Below, in pieces: positions 30,249 through 43,694 of a DNA stretch of 64,000 nucleotides. The stretch's first letter is position 1; each line of letters opens with the position of its first letter. Under the pieces are notes generated by a model. The model was not told the DNA's origin and did not search any database. It saw only the letters and a list, made by a program, of their open reading frames with translations. The position numbers and the translations under genes were made by a program. This DNA comes from Botryosphaeria dothidea (taxonomy: Eukaryota > Ascomycota > Dothideomycetes > Botryosphaeriales > Botryosphaeriaceae), in assembly GCA_011503125.2 (NCBI GenBank), contig WWBZ02000008.1, forward strand, positions 186,001 through 250,000. Reading direction: 5' to 3'.

Positions 30249-31285
30249 ATGCCAAACTTCACCTGCCCCTCAGGCGGGACGTGGCACGCCTGCGCCACGG
30301 GCTCGCGCTTCGTCGGCTGCTGCACGCAGTCGGACCCCTGCGCGCTCGGCTGCAGCGCCGGCAACCTGCAACCGGCCTCCTTCGACGCGGCGGCGCTCTT
30401 CGGCCGCATCCCGGACCTGGACTGCGGCACGGCAGGCAGCCTGTTCTACACGTGCGCCGCGACGGACCCGCCGTTCTGGGGCTGTTGCAAGAACGACCCT
30501 TGTGGATACGGAGGCGGGTGCGCGCGGGCGGACTTGGGCGCTGCGTATCTGGGCGCGAATGCGGTGGCGGCGACGTACTACGGCGTGACTGAGAGTGCGA
30601 CTGCGACTGCGACTGCGACTGCGACTGCGACTGCGACTGCGTCTGCGACTGCATCTTCTTCGTCTTCCTCTTCTTCTTCCTCTTCGTCATCACCATCACC
30701 CTCGTCCTTGTCTTCCTCGTCTCCACCCACCACCAACAAAACCACCATCATCGCCGCAGCCGTCGGCGGCATCGCCGGCGGCATCCTCATCACCGCCTCG
30801 CTCGCCTTCCTGATCTGGCGCCGCGCGCGCCGGCATCGCCATCACCACCACCACGACGCTGGTCCCAGGAACTCAGACAGCGAGCAAAACGCCCCCGCGG
30901 CCTTCTTGCAGATGAAAGGGGGAGCCCCGGCGACGGAGAAGCAGCTCGCCGGCACCGCGGGCATTCTGCTCGACAGTCCCAGTAGAGCTGGCGCCTCGTC
31001 GCCGCTGTTGCCGCCTCGTCAGCGCAACGGCATTAGCGTGTTCGAGCTCGAAAGTAATGAGCATGTGGGCGAGCAGCGGAAGCAGCAGCGGTGTCCGCCG
31101 GCGGAGGCGGTCGAGCTGATGGCTGAGCCAGTGGAGAGGATCGAGCTGGCGGTGGGGTCGGGGGGAGGGGGAGAGGGAGAGGGAGAGGGAGAGGTCGTTC
31201 CGGGGAGGAGGGGGAGCGCGGCGGGGAGCGGTAGGGTGTCTGTCGATGGGAGTGTTGCGTTGTCGGTCAAGCATGCGCAGTGCAC

Positions 31286-31326
<41 letters not shown>

Positions 31327-31508
31327 TCGTTTCTGCGCGAGACGATGGGCAGGATACTGTGTTTGATGTGCCTCAGGTGTCCCCGCAGAGTGCGTCGTTC
31401 AATCCGGGGAGGAATCATCGCGATTCGGGAGTTTCGTCTCTGAGGAGTGTACCAAGATCGCCGGAGTTGGGACGACGAGAGGAGGTTACTGCGGAGTGTG
31501 GGGATTAA
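30249..31508 (+). CDS. Cys-rich single-pass membrane protein with Ser/Thr-rich stalk
   Basis: 419 residues in one exon. Two related cysteine motifs, FVGCCTQSDPC (residues 21-31) and FWGCCKNDPC (76-85), form a small extracellular-type domain. A Thr-Ala then Ser stalk follows (116-160), then one transmembrane helix (about 167-190, TIIAAAVGGIAGGILITASL), a basic HRHHHHH stop-transfer segment and a long disordered tail with 13 consecutive Asp. No cleavable signal peptide is visible, so the helix may act as a reverse signal-anchor with the N-terminus outside. The layout recalls fungal wall-stress sensors, but the Cys motif is neither WSC nor CFEM as I know them. Simple repeats (ACTGCG, TCTTCx, GGAGAG, GAT) encode the low-complexity parts and are likely to vary in length. 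Confidence 0.75.
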
Positions 31509-31796
31509 TCTTTTCAGCGTCTATACATTGCTCATGTTCTCGTTGTTGTGTGTACTTCTTTCTTGCATGCGAGAATGGATAATTCGCTAGAATGATATTA
31601 TTTGGAAAAGAATTGTTGTATGATCTGACAATGGACACATACATACTGGCCTGATCAGTACTTCAGCACACATCATTGTCCAGCTCCTCCATGCTGTGTC
31701 ACCGTGTTGGACACCAACCAATCAGAACCTCCGCACGCCGCACATGCCCGACGACCAACAGCCTTCGCCTCAATGCACACGAGGCAATGAAACCCA

Positions 31797-33941
31797 TCAA
31801 ATACCACACTCCACGAGTCCAACATACTCGTTCGCAATCTTGAGCTCAACCAGCGTCTTATCTGCCAAACGCTCCATCTCATGAAGTTCATTCGTCTCCG
31901 TGAATTTCAACCCAGCCGTATCCAAAGTAATCCCGCTTCGAAGAAGAGCCAAGGTGGACGACTTCCACACCTTGACCCTATTTTGTCGGCTCCTGACAAT
32001 CGTTGCCAGAAGGAACATGAGGGAGCTTATTTCTAATGCGACTGGTAGAGCAAGCCACGACCAGCGCACTTCGATATAGACGACCATCTCCCAACCAGTC
32101 CCCTCCACCTCGCCGACGCTGTTCTTAGAAGAGACTGACTCCCTCATCGACCTCGACATGCTTGCCGCCATGTTGCGCACGCTTTGGCTGACGTTTCCTG
32201 CATTGAACAGTGATTTCTGCTCAGGCTTGTCTGACATCCACGCCCATGGGTAAGACCACAGGCGACCAGTCAAAAGGTCATCGAGGTAGGCTCTGAATGC
32301 GACCTTGCTCGAAAAGTCAAAAATATATGTTTTGTTGCCAAACATATTTGAGATTTCGAAGATGCTGTTGCCTTCGTCGACGCTGCTGGGGAGACTGTTG
32401 CTAGTCGAATGTGGGGCAGTCGGGTTTGTCCATGTGTGTTTTAATGATTCCACAAATTTCGTCTGCTCCACAGTAGCAGTAAAGGACCGAACGCATCTAA
32501 GCTTAATCAGTAGCTGCTTTCGTTGTCCTGGGAAAGATACTTACGCTTGAAGAATGCATTCCGTAGCAGTCGCACCAACGGGCTCCATTGAGCTGGGGTC
32601 CAACGTTGTGTTCATGACCTGGATTGCCGCAATGATCGTCGTGGTATAGTTGATAGATATCAAGTCGCTACCATTGCTGACGCTAACCACCATCCAGGTA
32701 TTGTCGTAATCGCTCCCGCTTAGGTCCACACCAAACCTAAGATACGGTAAAGTAAGTCCATTTGGCAAAGTGTAGTTGCAGTACGGTGTTCCCATGCCGT
32801 CTTCATCGCATATTATATCTGATAAGCTGTCGGTAATATCCTCGCAGATGCTGCAGACTGCAAGAGATTCGTATCGCTGCGGCCAAGTGCAATTACCAGT
32901 TGAACAAAAAGGGGTTACGGCGAAGCGACTACCATCTGTGAGTGTTTCGTACAGGCCATTGAGTACCGAACCTTTCATCTCGAAGGTTGGTTCGTTTTTA
33001 CTGTAGCCCCAGGCGGTATCCGCAAACATTCGACTAATAGGGATAGTAGGATAAGAACTTTGAGTTGAGGTCTTCCGAGCAGGATACGCAATGATCTGCT
33101 GCATGAAAGGATCAACAGCAACCGAAGCAACCGTGATGATTGCACCAATCGATGCAAAGTGCCTGACTTGCGGTCAGACTGGATAAGTAGTAGACCGAAA
33201 AGAAACTTACAAAGCAATTTGAGAGAAGATAAGAGCAACAGAACCGAAGGGAGCGCGACTCGCACTGTCGAAAGCCTGGATATCACCAATGGACCTCGGC
33301 TGCAAGAACCACTGCCACTTAAGCTGACCGATAGCGGATACGATAGGGACCATCATCGTCGCTTAGGATATAGTGGAGATAATGGAAATGAAAGAATTGA
33401 GGTTGATGCTCCACGGCCATCTCCTGAGCGGGATCCCGTCGTATTGTTGAAGAACGAGGGCCAGAAGACCCATGGCCGTAGTGCTCACGCTCCATGCAAC
33501 AAGTTCGATGATCCACCAGTCGTTGATGAATTTCTGAAGCTTTGGAGGAAGGTGAACGTATTCGCGGATCGGGTTGTTTCGAGTCTTGAGTTTGCCTTCG
33601 TCTATGCACTTGATATATAAGAATTTCGTGCTGATGGTTGCACGAAATTTCAAGGATGCCCCTAACATACCTGAAGTGTTTAAAACACTGCCAATTGGAG
33701 AGTATGTTGCACTAATGCTGTCTTTTTTGAACGTCATCTTGAACAGAGTATAAAGCTCGACTAATGGAAAACCGGTCCAGCATAGCTGAATTTTCAAGCG
33801 GAACATCCGTGAAGCCAAGCGATTCACGGTTGCGGGATATCCGTGTGACAACAAAAGTTCGCGCCCCGCTACTGCGCCGCATGCCAGCGAAGCAACGGCC
33901 CCCATGGTGGAATGGGGCATCTCGAAAACGAGAAGATCCAT
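31797..33941 (-). pseudogene. DUF3176-family membrane protein with in-frame TAA
   Basis: Exons 33941-33211, 33162-32545 and 32496-31797 join in phase through GT..AG introns of 48 bases each. The content matches DUF3176 proteins: WWIIEL with a membrane helix, then PIVSAIGQLKWQWF, FDSASRAPFGS, GAIITVASVAVDPF, the cysteine motif CSTGNCTWPQRYESLAVC, and a C-terminal WSWLALPVAL helix before VWKSSTLALL. A TAA at 33363-33365 interrupts the first exon between ISTIS and ATMMVP, where family members continue. If the ancestral codon was CAA, this is a CpA-to-TpA change as RIP makes. The family's function is unknown. The start codon is uncertain because the N-terminal 140 residues are poorly conserved. 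If the TAA is real, only a short N-terminal fragment is made. Confidence 0.8.
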
Positions 33942-35425
33942 TGGCTCTCGCGGTAAAGTAATCTAGGACCCCGCATATCGCGGATTGAAAAGATAAGAAC
34001 AGAAAATGCGGCTCTTAAGATCATCGACTTGAACTGCAAATCCGCTGAAACTTCATATTTGCCTTTTCCACTTCCCGAATACACGCTTTTCCCACCTCGT
34101 GTTCCGTAGAAGGGCCCAACCCCCTCCGTGATGATCATTCCATCGCTACGAACGTTTCTCTCTGTACCTTCTCGTCCGCGTAAAATTGCCACGCCATAGT
34201 GTCTGACTAAGATGTAATTACAACATTACAAAACCTTTGCTACATCTCTCCGCTTTCCCTGCTTTATGTAGACACGGTGCGGAACGCACCGACCGAAGGC
34301 AGAAATTGGTGGCGAACAAGAATTCCGACATGCCGTAGTCACCATGCTTTGGTGTTCTTAGTAGAAGATGATAGACACTCCAATCAAGAGCGTGGACAAT
34401 TGCTGGGATTTCCCCAGGCCCGGCCCCGGCAATTCATCGGACCCCGACCTCCGCTGGAGTTTCGCCTTCTTTACCAAACGAAACATAGCCGCGCACGAGA
34501 CCATAAAGGAAGGCCTATCAAAATGTAAATAACCGCATGCTGTTTCCTGAAGCTCGGTGTAGAAAGTAGGCTGGAAAGTTATGTGGTTAAGAGGGAGGAG
34601 CTTTTCGGGAAGGAAGCTTCTTCCTCTTGGTAAAGGTTCTGATCTAGCTGCGGTGTAATTGTGAGACCAGCCGCAAGGATAGAGCAGTTCTGTGGCCCTT
34701 TCGTGGTCGGACGCCTGTGCAGCTATCACAAGCGCGCAGGTTGCATTTGACTACTGACCGTTTGCAAATACTGTGAAGCGTGTGGCCTGTGTAGACCGAG
34801 ACCTACCTTACGGCCTTCCGAAGTTTCTAGAGACCCAATTTCCAGAGACGCGGAAGATGCTGCATGCTGCGACCACAGAAGGCGAGATGCATGATTGAAG
34901 TGTATGCGGAGTGTAAACGGGTGACGTTTGTTGGACCTATGAGAGGGCAGGCTAATGCAGCTGTCAGAACACTACGGAGGCAAGGGCAGGATCTTGAACA
35001 AACTACGCAAGGCACGAAGGTGCACCTGCCCTTATCACGCATGACAAGATATGACTCCGACCATTCAACGGAGGACACGTTGCGCGATCCTGGCGAGGAA
35101 ACCACTAGGGATGTGTCGTCTATGAGCTCAGCCTTGCATTATGCAGTCATATCCGTATGGCGTATAACACTTTGAAAAGCCGCCAATGAACTTGATTTGC
35201 GTCACGCGACACTTCTCTCTGGTGTGCAGGGTATACCAGTCTGTCTTTCAACATATTAATAAAGGGCCGCATCTTCGCCCTTTCTAATTCCTTCATCAAC
35301 CCAACCTTCGCTTTTCGGTGAGCAAACATGAATGAAGTGTTGCATACATGAGATGACAACTGACATAGCATTAGAAACATATCAAGGAATCGAGTTGCTA
35401 CCATGAGTGACCAGCCTGGATACCT
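33942..35425. other. Gene-poor flank of the retrotransposon block
   Basis: About 1.5 kb with no supported gene on either strand. Composition is ordinary and CpA/TpG are common, so the region was not heavily RIP-mutated even though it abuts the element. Confidence 0.45.
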
Positions 35426-35430
35426 AAGGC

Positions 35431-35908
35431 TGTTACGGTGCAGCCTCCACAGGTTGAGGAAGTTGGGGATCAGCCCCGCTGGGAACGATAAAAGTCGGAA
35501 CCCCGAGGGTCCGAGGTCACGTAACCTCCGCGATCAGTTAGACCCACCCGCTTATTCGCCAAGACAAATGAGCGAGCAAGCCATCTAAGCGCTTCCCGCT
35601 TAGATACTCTACTAGGCTTAGAAAGAATAGTAGTTAAGCGTAATACGCTAACTGAGCATATAGATTATAGATACTCTCCTACGTGTATATAAACTATACT
35701 CCTTAGATAGCTTTAACCTTAGTAGTCAACTTTAATAATAATTTAGTACTAATTATTAGTAATAAGGCCTTCGCACGTAGTGCTTAGTCTTCAGTCGTCT
35801 ACTCGTTCCTCGCGTACCTCTTCTTATACCTACTTAAGGAAAACCCCTCGATAGGTTTCTACCCTCTTTAGTGTTTGGATCCTTAGAGGTAGAGGCCCGC
35901 TCGTTATA
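35431..35908 (+). repeat. 5' LTR of element A
   Basis: 478 bases starting TGTTACGG and ending CGTTATA, where the expected CA end has become TA. It differs from the 3' LTR almost only by C/T and G/A transitions at CpA/TpG sites. Confidence 0.93.
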
Positions 35909-37887
35909 CTTTGACCACCATCCTTGCAAGGAGAGGGACCTTTTCAGAAACGAGTTTATTAGGTTAAGTATCACCCCGCCTAACGCGTTTAGGGAAAGCA
36001 TACGATAGCACCGGGATCTTAGATAGATGTCGACCTAATAGAGGGTCACGCTAAGGGTGCTTAGGGGCGTGCTCCGCCCGCGCAGTAAATAGAGCCTACT
36101 CGAGAAGAACTCTAGGCACTTATTTAGGAATAAAAAGCCTAGATCGAGCGCCTACTGGCGTACCAGATAAAACGGAGCGCTACTAAGGTTAAAGTAGCGG
36201 TACCCGAGAAGTTCGATAGGGATAGGAAGAAGCTCCAATCCTTCCTACTCTAGATACAACGCTACCTCTAGTTTAACTAAGTATAATTCGACAACGACGC
36301 CGAAGAAGTACTCTTCGCGTTAACTTACCTTAGAGGAACGGCAGAGGCATAGATAGAACTATACCTTCGCGACTAACTAGCTAACGAATATTCTCTCGAG
36401 AAGAGACGGGCAAAGACCAAGAAAATCTTCGATACCTACACGGGATTCGCAGATAACCTTAGGGCTACTTTTAACGATCGGGACGAAGTCCGTAAAGCCT
36501 CTAACGATATTATAACCGTTAGATAGATAGGATCTATAGCTATCTACGTAACTAAGTTTTAGTAGCTTATAGCCTACCTCGAATAGTCAGACGAGACTTT
36601 CCGCGACCTCTTCTATAAGGGCCTAAAGAACGAAGTTAAGAAGAATATAATTACTTACGAATACCTATCTACCTTTTAGAAGATAGTAGACCTTACGTCT
36701 TAGATCGACGGTCGCATATACGAATAGAAGATAGGTTCTCGACAATCTAATACCTCGAAGCCACGCCGCGAAAGAATAACCCTCGAAGACGGAGACGCTA
36801 TAGCCCTCGACGCGGCTAATAGATAGAATTCTAAGAAGGGTAATAATAGTTACAATAATAAGAAGCCTAAGGAACCTAACCCGAACTAGACGGATAAGTA
36901 GAAACAGCGCTATAAGAATCGACTCTATATTACCTACGGTAGTAATAAATACTTCTCTTCTAAGTATCCGTAGAACCCTCGTAGCAAGAAGAATAATAAG
37001 TAGACTTCGAGCACTTAGCGTAAAGCGTCGGTTACATCTCGCTAAGATAACTACGATACGCTATACTAGATAGCCTATTACGATAACGGCTGTTAGACGT
37101 ATTAAACTAGCAAAGATATCTCTAAATAGTACCCCTACGAACCTCGAAACTTCGGTATAATAACTAGGAACGAAGAAGTTATCGAAACCGACGATATTAT
37201 CGCTAGTTTCCCTCTAGACGACGAACTTATTAATAGCGAAATAGGAGAACTATACGAGAGTACTAGTAAAACGTAGTTAGATAATATACCTATACTATCG
37301 GATAAGCTAGACATCCTCGTCTCGCTAGAAATTCTCGCTAAAAGATACGGCATTAGTAACTATCTACGGGACGAATAGGGTAATCTTAGCTAAATAATCT
37401 AGATTCCGTATTAGAAAAGTATCGCGCTTACGGTTATTTAGGGATGGCGTTAGAACACCCTTTAGGAAACCCGAATCGAATAAGATAGAAAAAAGTACGA
37501 ACTCCCGGTAACTAAAGAAACGATACTCGTCGAACGTTACTACTAAGAAACCTTAGTACGCGAGCAAGTAGACTACAACTTCCTCCGGGAGCTAGCACGG
37601 ATTCTCTACTAGTACGGCACGGCAACGATCTAGCATCGTACACTCTAGTAGATTCCGGATAAGAAGCTTAATCGACTAACCTTTAGATATTAAGTTCGAA
37701 AGAATAAAGTCTACTGGCAAAGAAAGTAGAACGCTAATAAATAGACTAACTAGAAGTAAGTATATCTATAAGTTAACGAATAGGAAGACTATATATATAG
37801 CGAAGTCTACGGCTACCCTATACTAAAAAACTAGACGGCCCTACGGCAACGGGACCAACCTAGGGGCTATAGTCTAGGTCCCTTTAT

Positions 37888-38261
37888 TATTATAAACGTG
37901 GCTTACTTAGATCCCTTACCTCTCGTTTACCTTCGTTAATTTAAAATTTAGATCTAGACTTACCTACTTACAAATTAGAAAGCTAGTATTTTAGTTCGTT
38001 CTTTATATATATAAAGCTCGTCCCTCTGCTTTGTAGTTAGCTCTTTAGTCTAGTAATAAGTATTCCTCGCGTACAACTTAGTACGCCTTAAATTAGACCT
38101 TGCTTGCCTCCCTCGTCCCCCGTCCCTCGCCCCTCGTCTCTCGCACCTCGTACCCTCGCCCTTTGAACTACACCCTTATACTTCGGCATTACTTTACCCC
38201 TACTACCTTTACCGGCTTCGTTACCTCGTCTCTCCGCCCCCCCTAAGGTCCGTTCATTATA
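37888..38261 (+). repeat. 5' LTR of element B
   Basis: 374 bases, start TATTATAAACG, end TTCATTATA. The expected TG and CA ends read TA, as RIP would give. Confidence 0.9.
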
Positions 38262-41200
38262 TTTTGCTAGACTCTTCTCTAGTAGGCCTAAAGCTCTCGC
38301 CGAAGCCCTAGACTGTAATCCCCAAAATAGTTAATAGAACTATACCTCCTGATCCTTGGGATACGCTCTTCTAAGTCCTTAATTAAGTCCCTGCTCCTAT
38401 TAACGCTCGTCCTACCTTCCCTAAAGATATCCCGGTTTCTCTACGCGTTATCCTTAGCTAGGCATACGCTAGAGGAAGATAATCTTGCCTAAGATCCGAT
38501 ATCGATTCACTAGTTATCCCTAAGAATGCTACGAACGCCCAAGTTGCTTGCATCTTCTACTACTATAGTTTTGGCCAAGATAAAGCCTTCGCCCGACTCC
38601 AACTACTAGCCCCGAACCTCCCTACTAATATACTAGCTACTACGTCCACGGTATCTTCGTTAGAAACTCCTACCCCTCGTCCTCGTATCCCTAAGGTATC
38701 GGATCTAGAACCCTTTAAAGGAGAACGCACTCGGTTCTAGAACTTCGCTACGCAACTTTAACTCAAATTTGCCTTAAACCTATCTACTTTTATAACGGAT
38801 ATAGCTAAGATTATCTACGCTAGGTTATATCTTCGCGACGCGGCTTACACTTAGTTTGCCCCTTACGTCTCTACTTCGAACGGTTCCGTAGACTTCGACA
38901 ATTATAAGGCCTTCTACCAAGCTCTTAAGGCCGTATTTAATAATCCTAATACTTACGCAACGGCTAAACGATTCCTTCTCGCACTTAAACAAGACAAGTC
39001 CTGCTCGGCTTACTACTTACGGTTCCTCTCGCTTATCACGACCCTCGGTTAGAAAGAAAACGTAGTTAAGATCTACTACTTCCGCCTTAGCCTTAAAGAG
39101 AACCTTAAGGACCTTCTTATTAGACGTTCTATACTAATAGAATTCGGAAAATTCGCTGAAACCTGCATTGCGTTGGATAACCAACTCTATGCTCGAATAA
39201 TTGAGAAAAAGACACCCGTAACTCGTACCCCTACCTCGACTCCTCTCTTTACACCAGCTACCCCTCGATCCTCGTCTCCCGCGCCAACCTCGATCTCCTA
39301 AAGTAAACCTATAGAACTGGATGCCTCTGCTCGAAAAGCGTACCGAAGAGCTAATAATCTCTGCGCTTACTATAGTAATCCGAACCACTAGGTACGTAAG
39401 TGCCCTAAGGCAAAGGGTCCAAAGGGTTCAAAGGGTCTAAACCTTAATTCGACCATAACTGCACCCTCTCCGCCCACCTCGCTACTAGTAACAAGTCTAC
39501 TCGTCTCCTCTAAAACCTCGACTCCTATAACTCCTCCTACGGCTTTAGTCCTCTACGTATTAAAAAACGTAGAAGGCTAGGTAGCCCCCGGCACCTACCT
39601 AGCCCTTATCCGATCTCTACTTCGAATTAGTTTTCTATTCTTACTTCCCTCGCGTCTTTAAATCTTAGAATACTCTCGTTTTTATCTTTAAAACCCCGTA
39701 CCCTACAGCCCCGTGCTATAGATCTTAGGAAACGTCCGCTCCTTATCCTTAAATTAGTAGTTAATAACAAAATCGAAACTTCGGCTATATTAGACTCTAG
39801 TACCTCGTCCCTTTTTATAGATAATGCCTTTATTACATCCCATTCGATCCCTACACGCCAAAAACCCCAAGCTAAATCCCTCGAACTCGCGGACGGATCT
39901 ATCGCCGGATGGATTACCTACGAGGCCGACCTTTAACTTAATATTAATTAGTATTAAGAACTCGTTACCTTCTAAGTAACTAAGCTCGGTTAATACCTAA
40001 TTATCCTAGGAAAACCCTGGCTAGAACGATATAATCCACACGTCCTATAGTTAAAAAACACGATTACCTTCGCCTCCCCTTTTTGCCAAGCAAATTGCTT
40101 ATCTACTCGCCAACCCACAACTACGCTTTCCCCCTCGCCTCCTAATTCGCCTTCGATCTCTTACGCTACTATATCCTACGCCGCCCTTACTCGTTACGTC
40201 TAACGAGATAAGACTAGGATATACGCCGTATTAATTAAGGAGATCTAAGAACACCTTGATAACCTTAAGAAAACGGAATAATAAACCCCGGAATAAGAAC
40301 TCGAAACCCTCCGCTCACGAATCCCCGCTCGATTCTACTATCTTCTTCCCTTCTTTACGAAGAAAGAGGCCGATAGGCTTCCCCTACATCGCTATATTAA
40401 TTATAAGATTTTATTAGAAGAGGGCAAGAAACCCCTATTTGGTCCTCTCTACTTAATGTCCGATTTAGAGCTTAAGGCTCTACGTGAATACCTTAATAAA
40501 AACCTTAAGAAAGGTTTTATTCGGCCCTCATCCTTATCCTCTACGTCCCCTATTCTCTTTATTAAAAAGCTAGGTGGCGGCCTTCGTTTTTGCGTGGATT
40601 ATCGCGAACTAAATAGTATTACGAAAAAGAACCGTTATCTACTCCCCTTAGTCAACGAGACTCTCCGTCAACTTTAGGGCTCTCGTATTTTTACTCGACT
40701 CGACCTTCGCGGTGCTTATAACCTTATCCGGATTAAGGAAGGCTCCGAATACTTAACCGCCTTTAGGACTCGCTATAGCCTATACGAATATCTTATTATA
40801 CCCTTTAGCCTTACGAATACGCCTGCTACCTACTAATAATTCGTTAACGATACGCTACGTGAATATCTTAACCGCTAGTGCGTCGTCTATCTAGATAATA
40901 TTCTTATCTACTCGGAAACCGAGGAGGAGCACCACGAACACGTCCGATTAGTCCTCGAAAAGCTTCGTAAAGCAGGCCTATACGTTAAAGGCGAAAAATA
41001 TAACTTCTATACGACTTCGACTACGTTCCTTAGCTTCGTTATCTCCCCGGACGGTATCTCTATAGACCCGGCTAAGGTAGCCGCCGTAAGAGACTAGGAG
41101 ATTCCCCGCTTAGTTAAAGATCTTCAATCGTTCCTTAGCTTTATAAACTTTTACTAACGATTTATTAAAGGATACTCTCGAAAAGCTAGAGCTCTCTTTA

Positions 41201-43319
41201 GGCTCCTAGCTAAGAATATTCGTTTTACTTAGGGAAAAGAGTAGGATAAGGTATTTACTTATCTTAAGGAAGCCTTCTACTCTTACCTAATCCTCTAACA
41301 CTTCGACCCCTAACTCGAAACTATCCTTAAAACCGACTTATCCGACTTTATTATCTCCGTAATTTTATCCTAATAGGTAACCTACGATAATAGTAGAAGA
41401 ATCCTATATCCTATCGCCTACTACTCTCGGAAAATAACCCCCGTAGAGTAGAACTATAGTATTAGAGATAAGGAACTCTTAGCTATTATAGAAGCCCTAA
41501 AGGAATACCGTTCCCTCGTTATTAACCTCTCCTCGCCACTCCTAGTTCTTATAGATTACTCGAATTTAACTAGCTTTGCCTCTAAGCAAATTCTAAACCG
41601 TCGGCAAGCACGCTAGGCAATTAAACTCTTAGAACTCGACTTTAAGATCGTCTACCGCCTAGGAACTAAGAATTAACGCGCGGATGCGTTAATAAGACGG
41701 TTAGGAGACCTCCCTACTCGAGAGGGGCGCCTACCCCCTACTACGATCCTTACCTCTAAAAAATTCGAAATTTCGACTCTTATTTCTACTCGATATTTAA
41801 TCGCTAGGCTAGAACCGTCTCTAGCTAGTAATATTCGCTTAGTACTCGATAAGGATACTCTTAGACAAGAGATTCTTATTACACTCGATACCTACGCACT
41901 TTAATATCCTAAGGTAGATTTAGGCGTATATTCTAAGAATAACGATAGTCTCTTACTAGTTAATAGACTTATCTATATCCCTAAAGATCTAAGCCTCCGC
42001 TAAAGGATTATTAGCTCTCGATACTCGTATCCGGCTACTAGACACCCAGGCTAGGCAGCAATATTTAAACTCGTTACTCGTAATTTCTAGTAGCTAGGCC
42101 TACGATAGATAGTAGCCCGTTTTATACGGAACTATAAGACCTGCCAAAGAATTAAACCCGCTCGATATGCCCCCTATAGATATTTAAAACCCCTTAAAGT
42201 ACTACAACGCCGCTAGCAATCTATTTCTCTCGATTTAATTACGGGACTTCTAACGTCTAACTCGTTTAATACTATATTAGTAGTCGTAGATCGACTAACT
42301 AAAATAGCTTACTTTATTCCTTACTAAATAACCCTCGATTTAATAGAGCTTGCTAAGCTTTATCGAGACTACGTTTTTCGACTATATAGCTTACCCGACG
42401 ACTTCGTATCTAATCGCGGCTCGATTTTTACCTCTAAATTTACTAGAGCTCTTAGTAGATCTCTATCTATTAAGACTAACTTTAGTACGGCTTTCTACCC
42501 GTAAACCGACGGCTAGATAGAGCGTATTAACGCTATTCTCGAGCAATATCTTCGTGTCTACGTTTCGTACTAACAAGACGATTAGAACGACTTTCTCTCT
42601 CTTACCGAATTCGCTTATAATAATATAATCTCGACCACGACTAAGGTTACCCCTTTCTTCGTAAACTACGGCTTCTACCCTCGTTATAAGATTCTATAAA
42701 AAGACTCGATCTTAGCCCCCCTCGAACCCCTACGCCTCTTCTAAGAGAACCTCGAAAACCTCGAAAACTATCTTCGCTAAGAAATTCGATTCGTATAAGA
42801 CGCCTACGTAGAATAGGCTAATAAAGACCGTATTTCGCTACCCGTCTTTAAGCCTAGTAACCTTATTTAGCTCCTAAGAAGGTATATCTCGATAATAAGG
42901 CCTTCGGATAAACTTAACTTTAAACGCCTTAGCCCCTTTCCTATTCTAGAGAAGATCTCGATCTATGCCTATCGCCTAGAACTACTAAGGACGATAAAAG
43001 TCCACCCTATATTCTACGTCTCTTTACTCGAACCCGTAGCCTCTAACCCCTTGTCTAATTAAGTCTAACCTCCGCCCCCGCCCGTTATTATTAACGGCGA
43101 AGAAGAGTACCGAGTAGAAGAGATTCTAGACGTTAAAGTAACCCGGAGACAACTAAAATACCTCGTAAAATAGACTAGTTACTCGACACTAACCTAGGAA
43201 CCTTACGACCTTATTAAAGACCTTAAAGCCCTTAATACGTTCTATAAACGTTACCCTTCGAAACCTCGACCCTTAGACTAAAGGCTCGTAGGAACTTACC
43301 TCTAGGAAGGAGAGCCTAC

Positions 43320-43694
43320 TATTATAAACGTGGCTTACTTAGATCCCTTACCTCTCGTTTACCTTCGTTAATTTAAAATTTAGATCTAGACTTACCTACT
43401 TATAAATTAGAAAGCTAGTATTTTAGTTCGTTCTTTATATATATAAAGCTCGTCCCTTTACTTTATAGTTAGCTCTTTAGTCTAGTAATAAGTATTCCTC
43501 GCGTATAACTTAGTACGCCTTAAATTAGACCTTGCTTACCTCCCTCGTCCCCCGTCCCTCGCCCCTCGTCTCTCGTACCTCGTACCCTCGCCCTTTAAAC
43601 TACACCCTTATACTTCGGCATTACTTTACCCCTACTACCTTTACCGGCTTCGTTACCTCGTCTCTCCGCCCCCCCCTAAGGTCCGTTTATTACA
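43320..43694 (+). repeat. 3' LTR of element B
   Basis: 375 bases matching 37888-38261. Most differences are CA/TA or TG/TA pairs, and it has kept the CA end (TTATTACA). Confidence 0.9.

Larger units (their letters stand above)
37888..43694 (+). mobile_element. Ty3/gypsy LTR retrotransposon B, nested in A, RIP-degraded
   Basis: 5,807 bases with LTRs 37888-38261 and 43320-43694, flanked by TTTAT (37883-37887 and 43695-43699). Plus-strand coding remains in order: gag from about 38650, a zinc-knuckle region near 39360-39410, protease near 39780, reverse transcriptase (open at 40456-40677 with FCVDYRELN, then YLDNILIYS near 40890), RNase H near 41330-41700, integrase near 42000-42700 and a chromodomain-like end near 43080-43250. 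There are many TAG/TAA stops. A purine-rich stretch precedes the 3' LTR. It is inserted between gag and protease of element A and is therefore younger. Confidence 0.92.

Noticed and set aside
30595..31418. Minus-strand frames through the Cys-rich membrane gene
   Set aside because: They arise from simple repeats read in reverse (poly-Asp/Glu/Ile runs).
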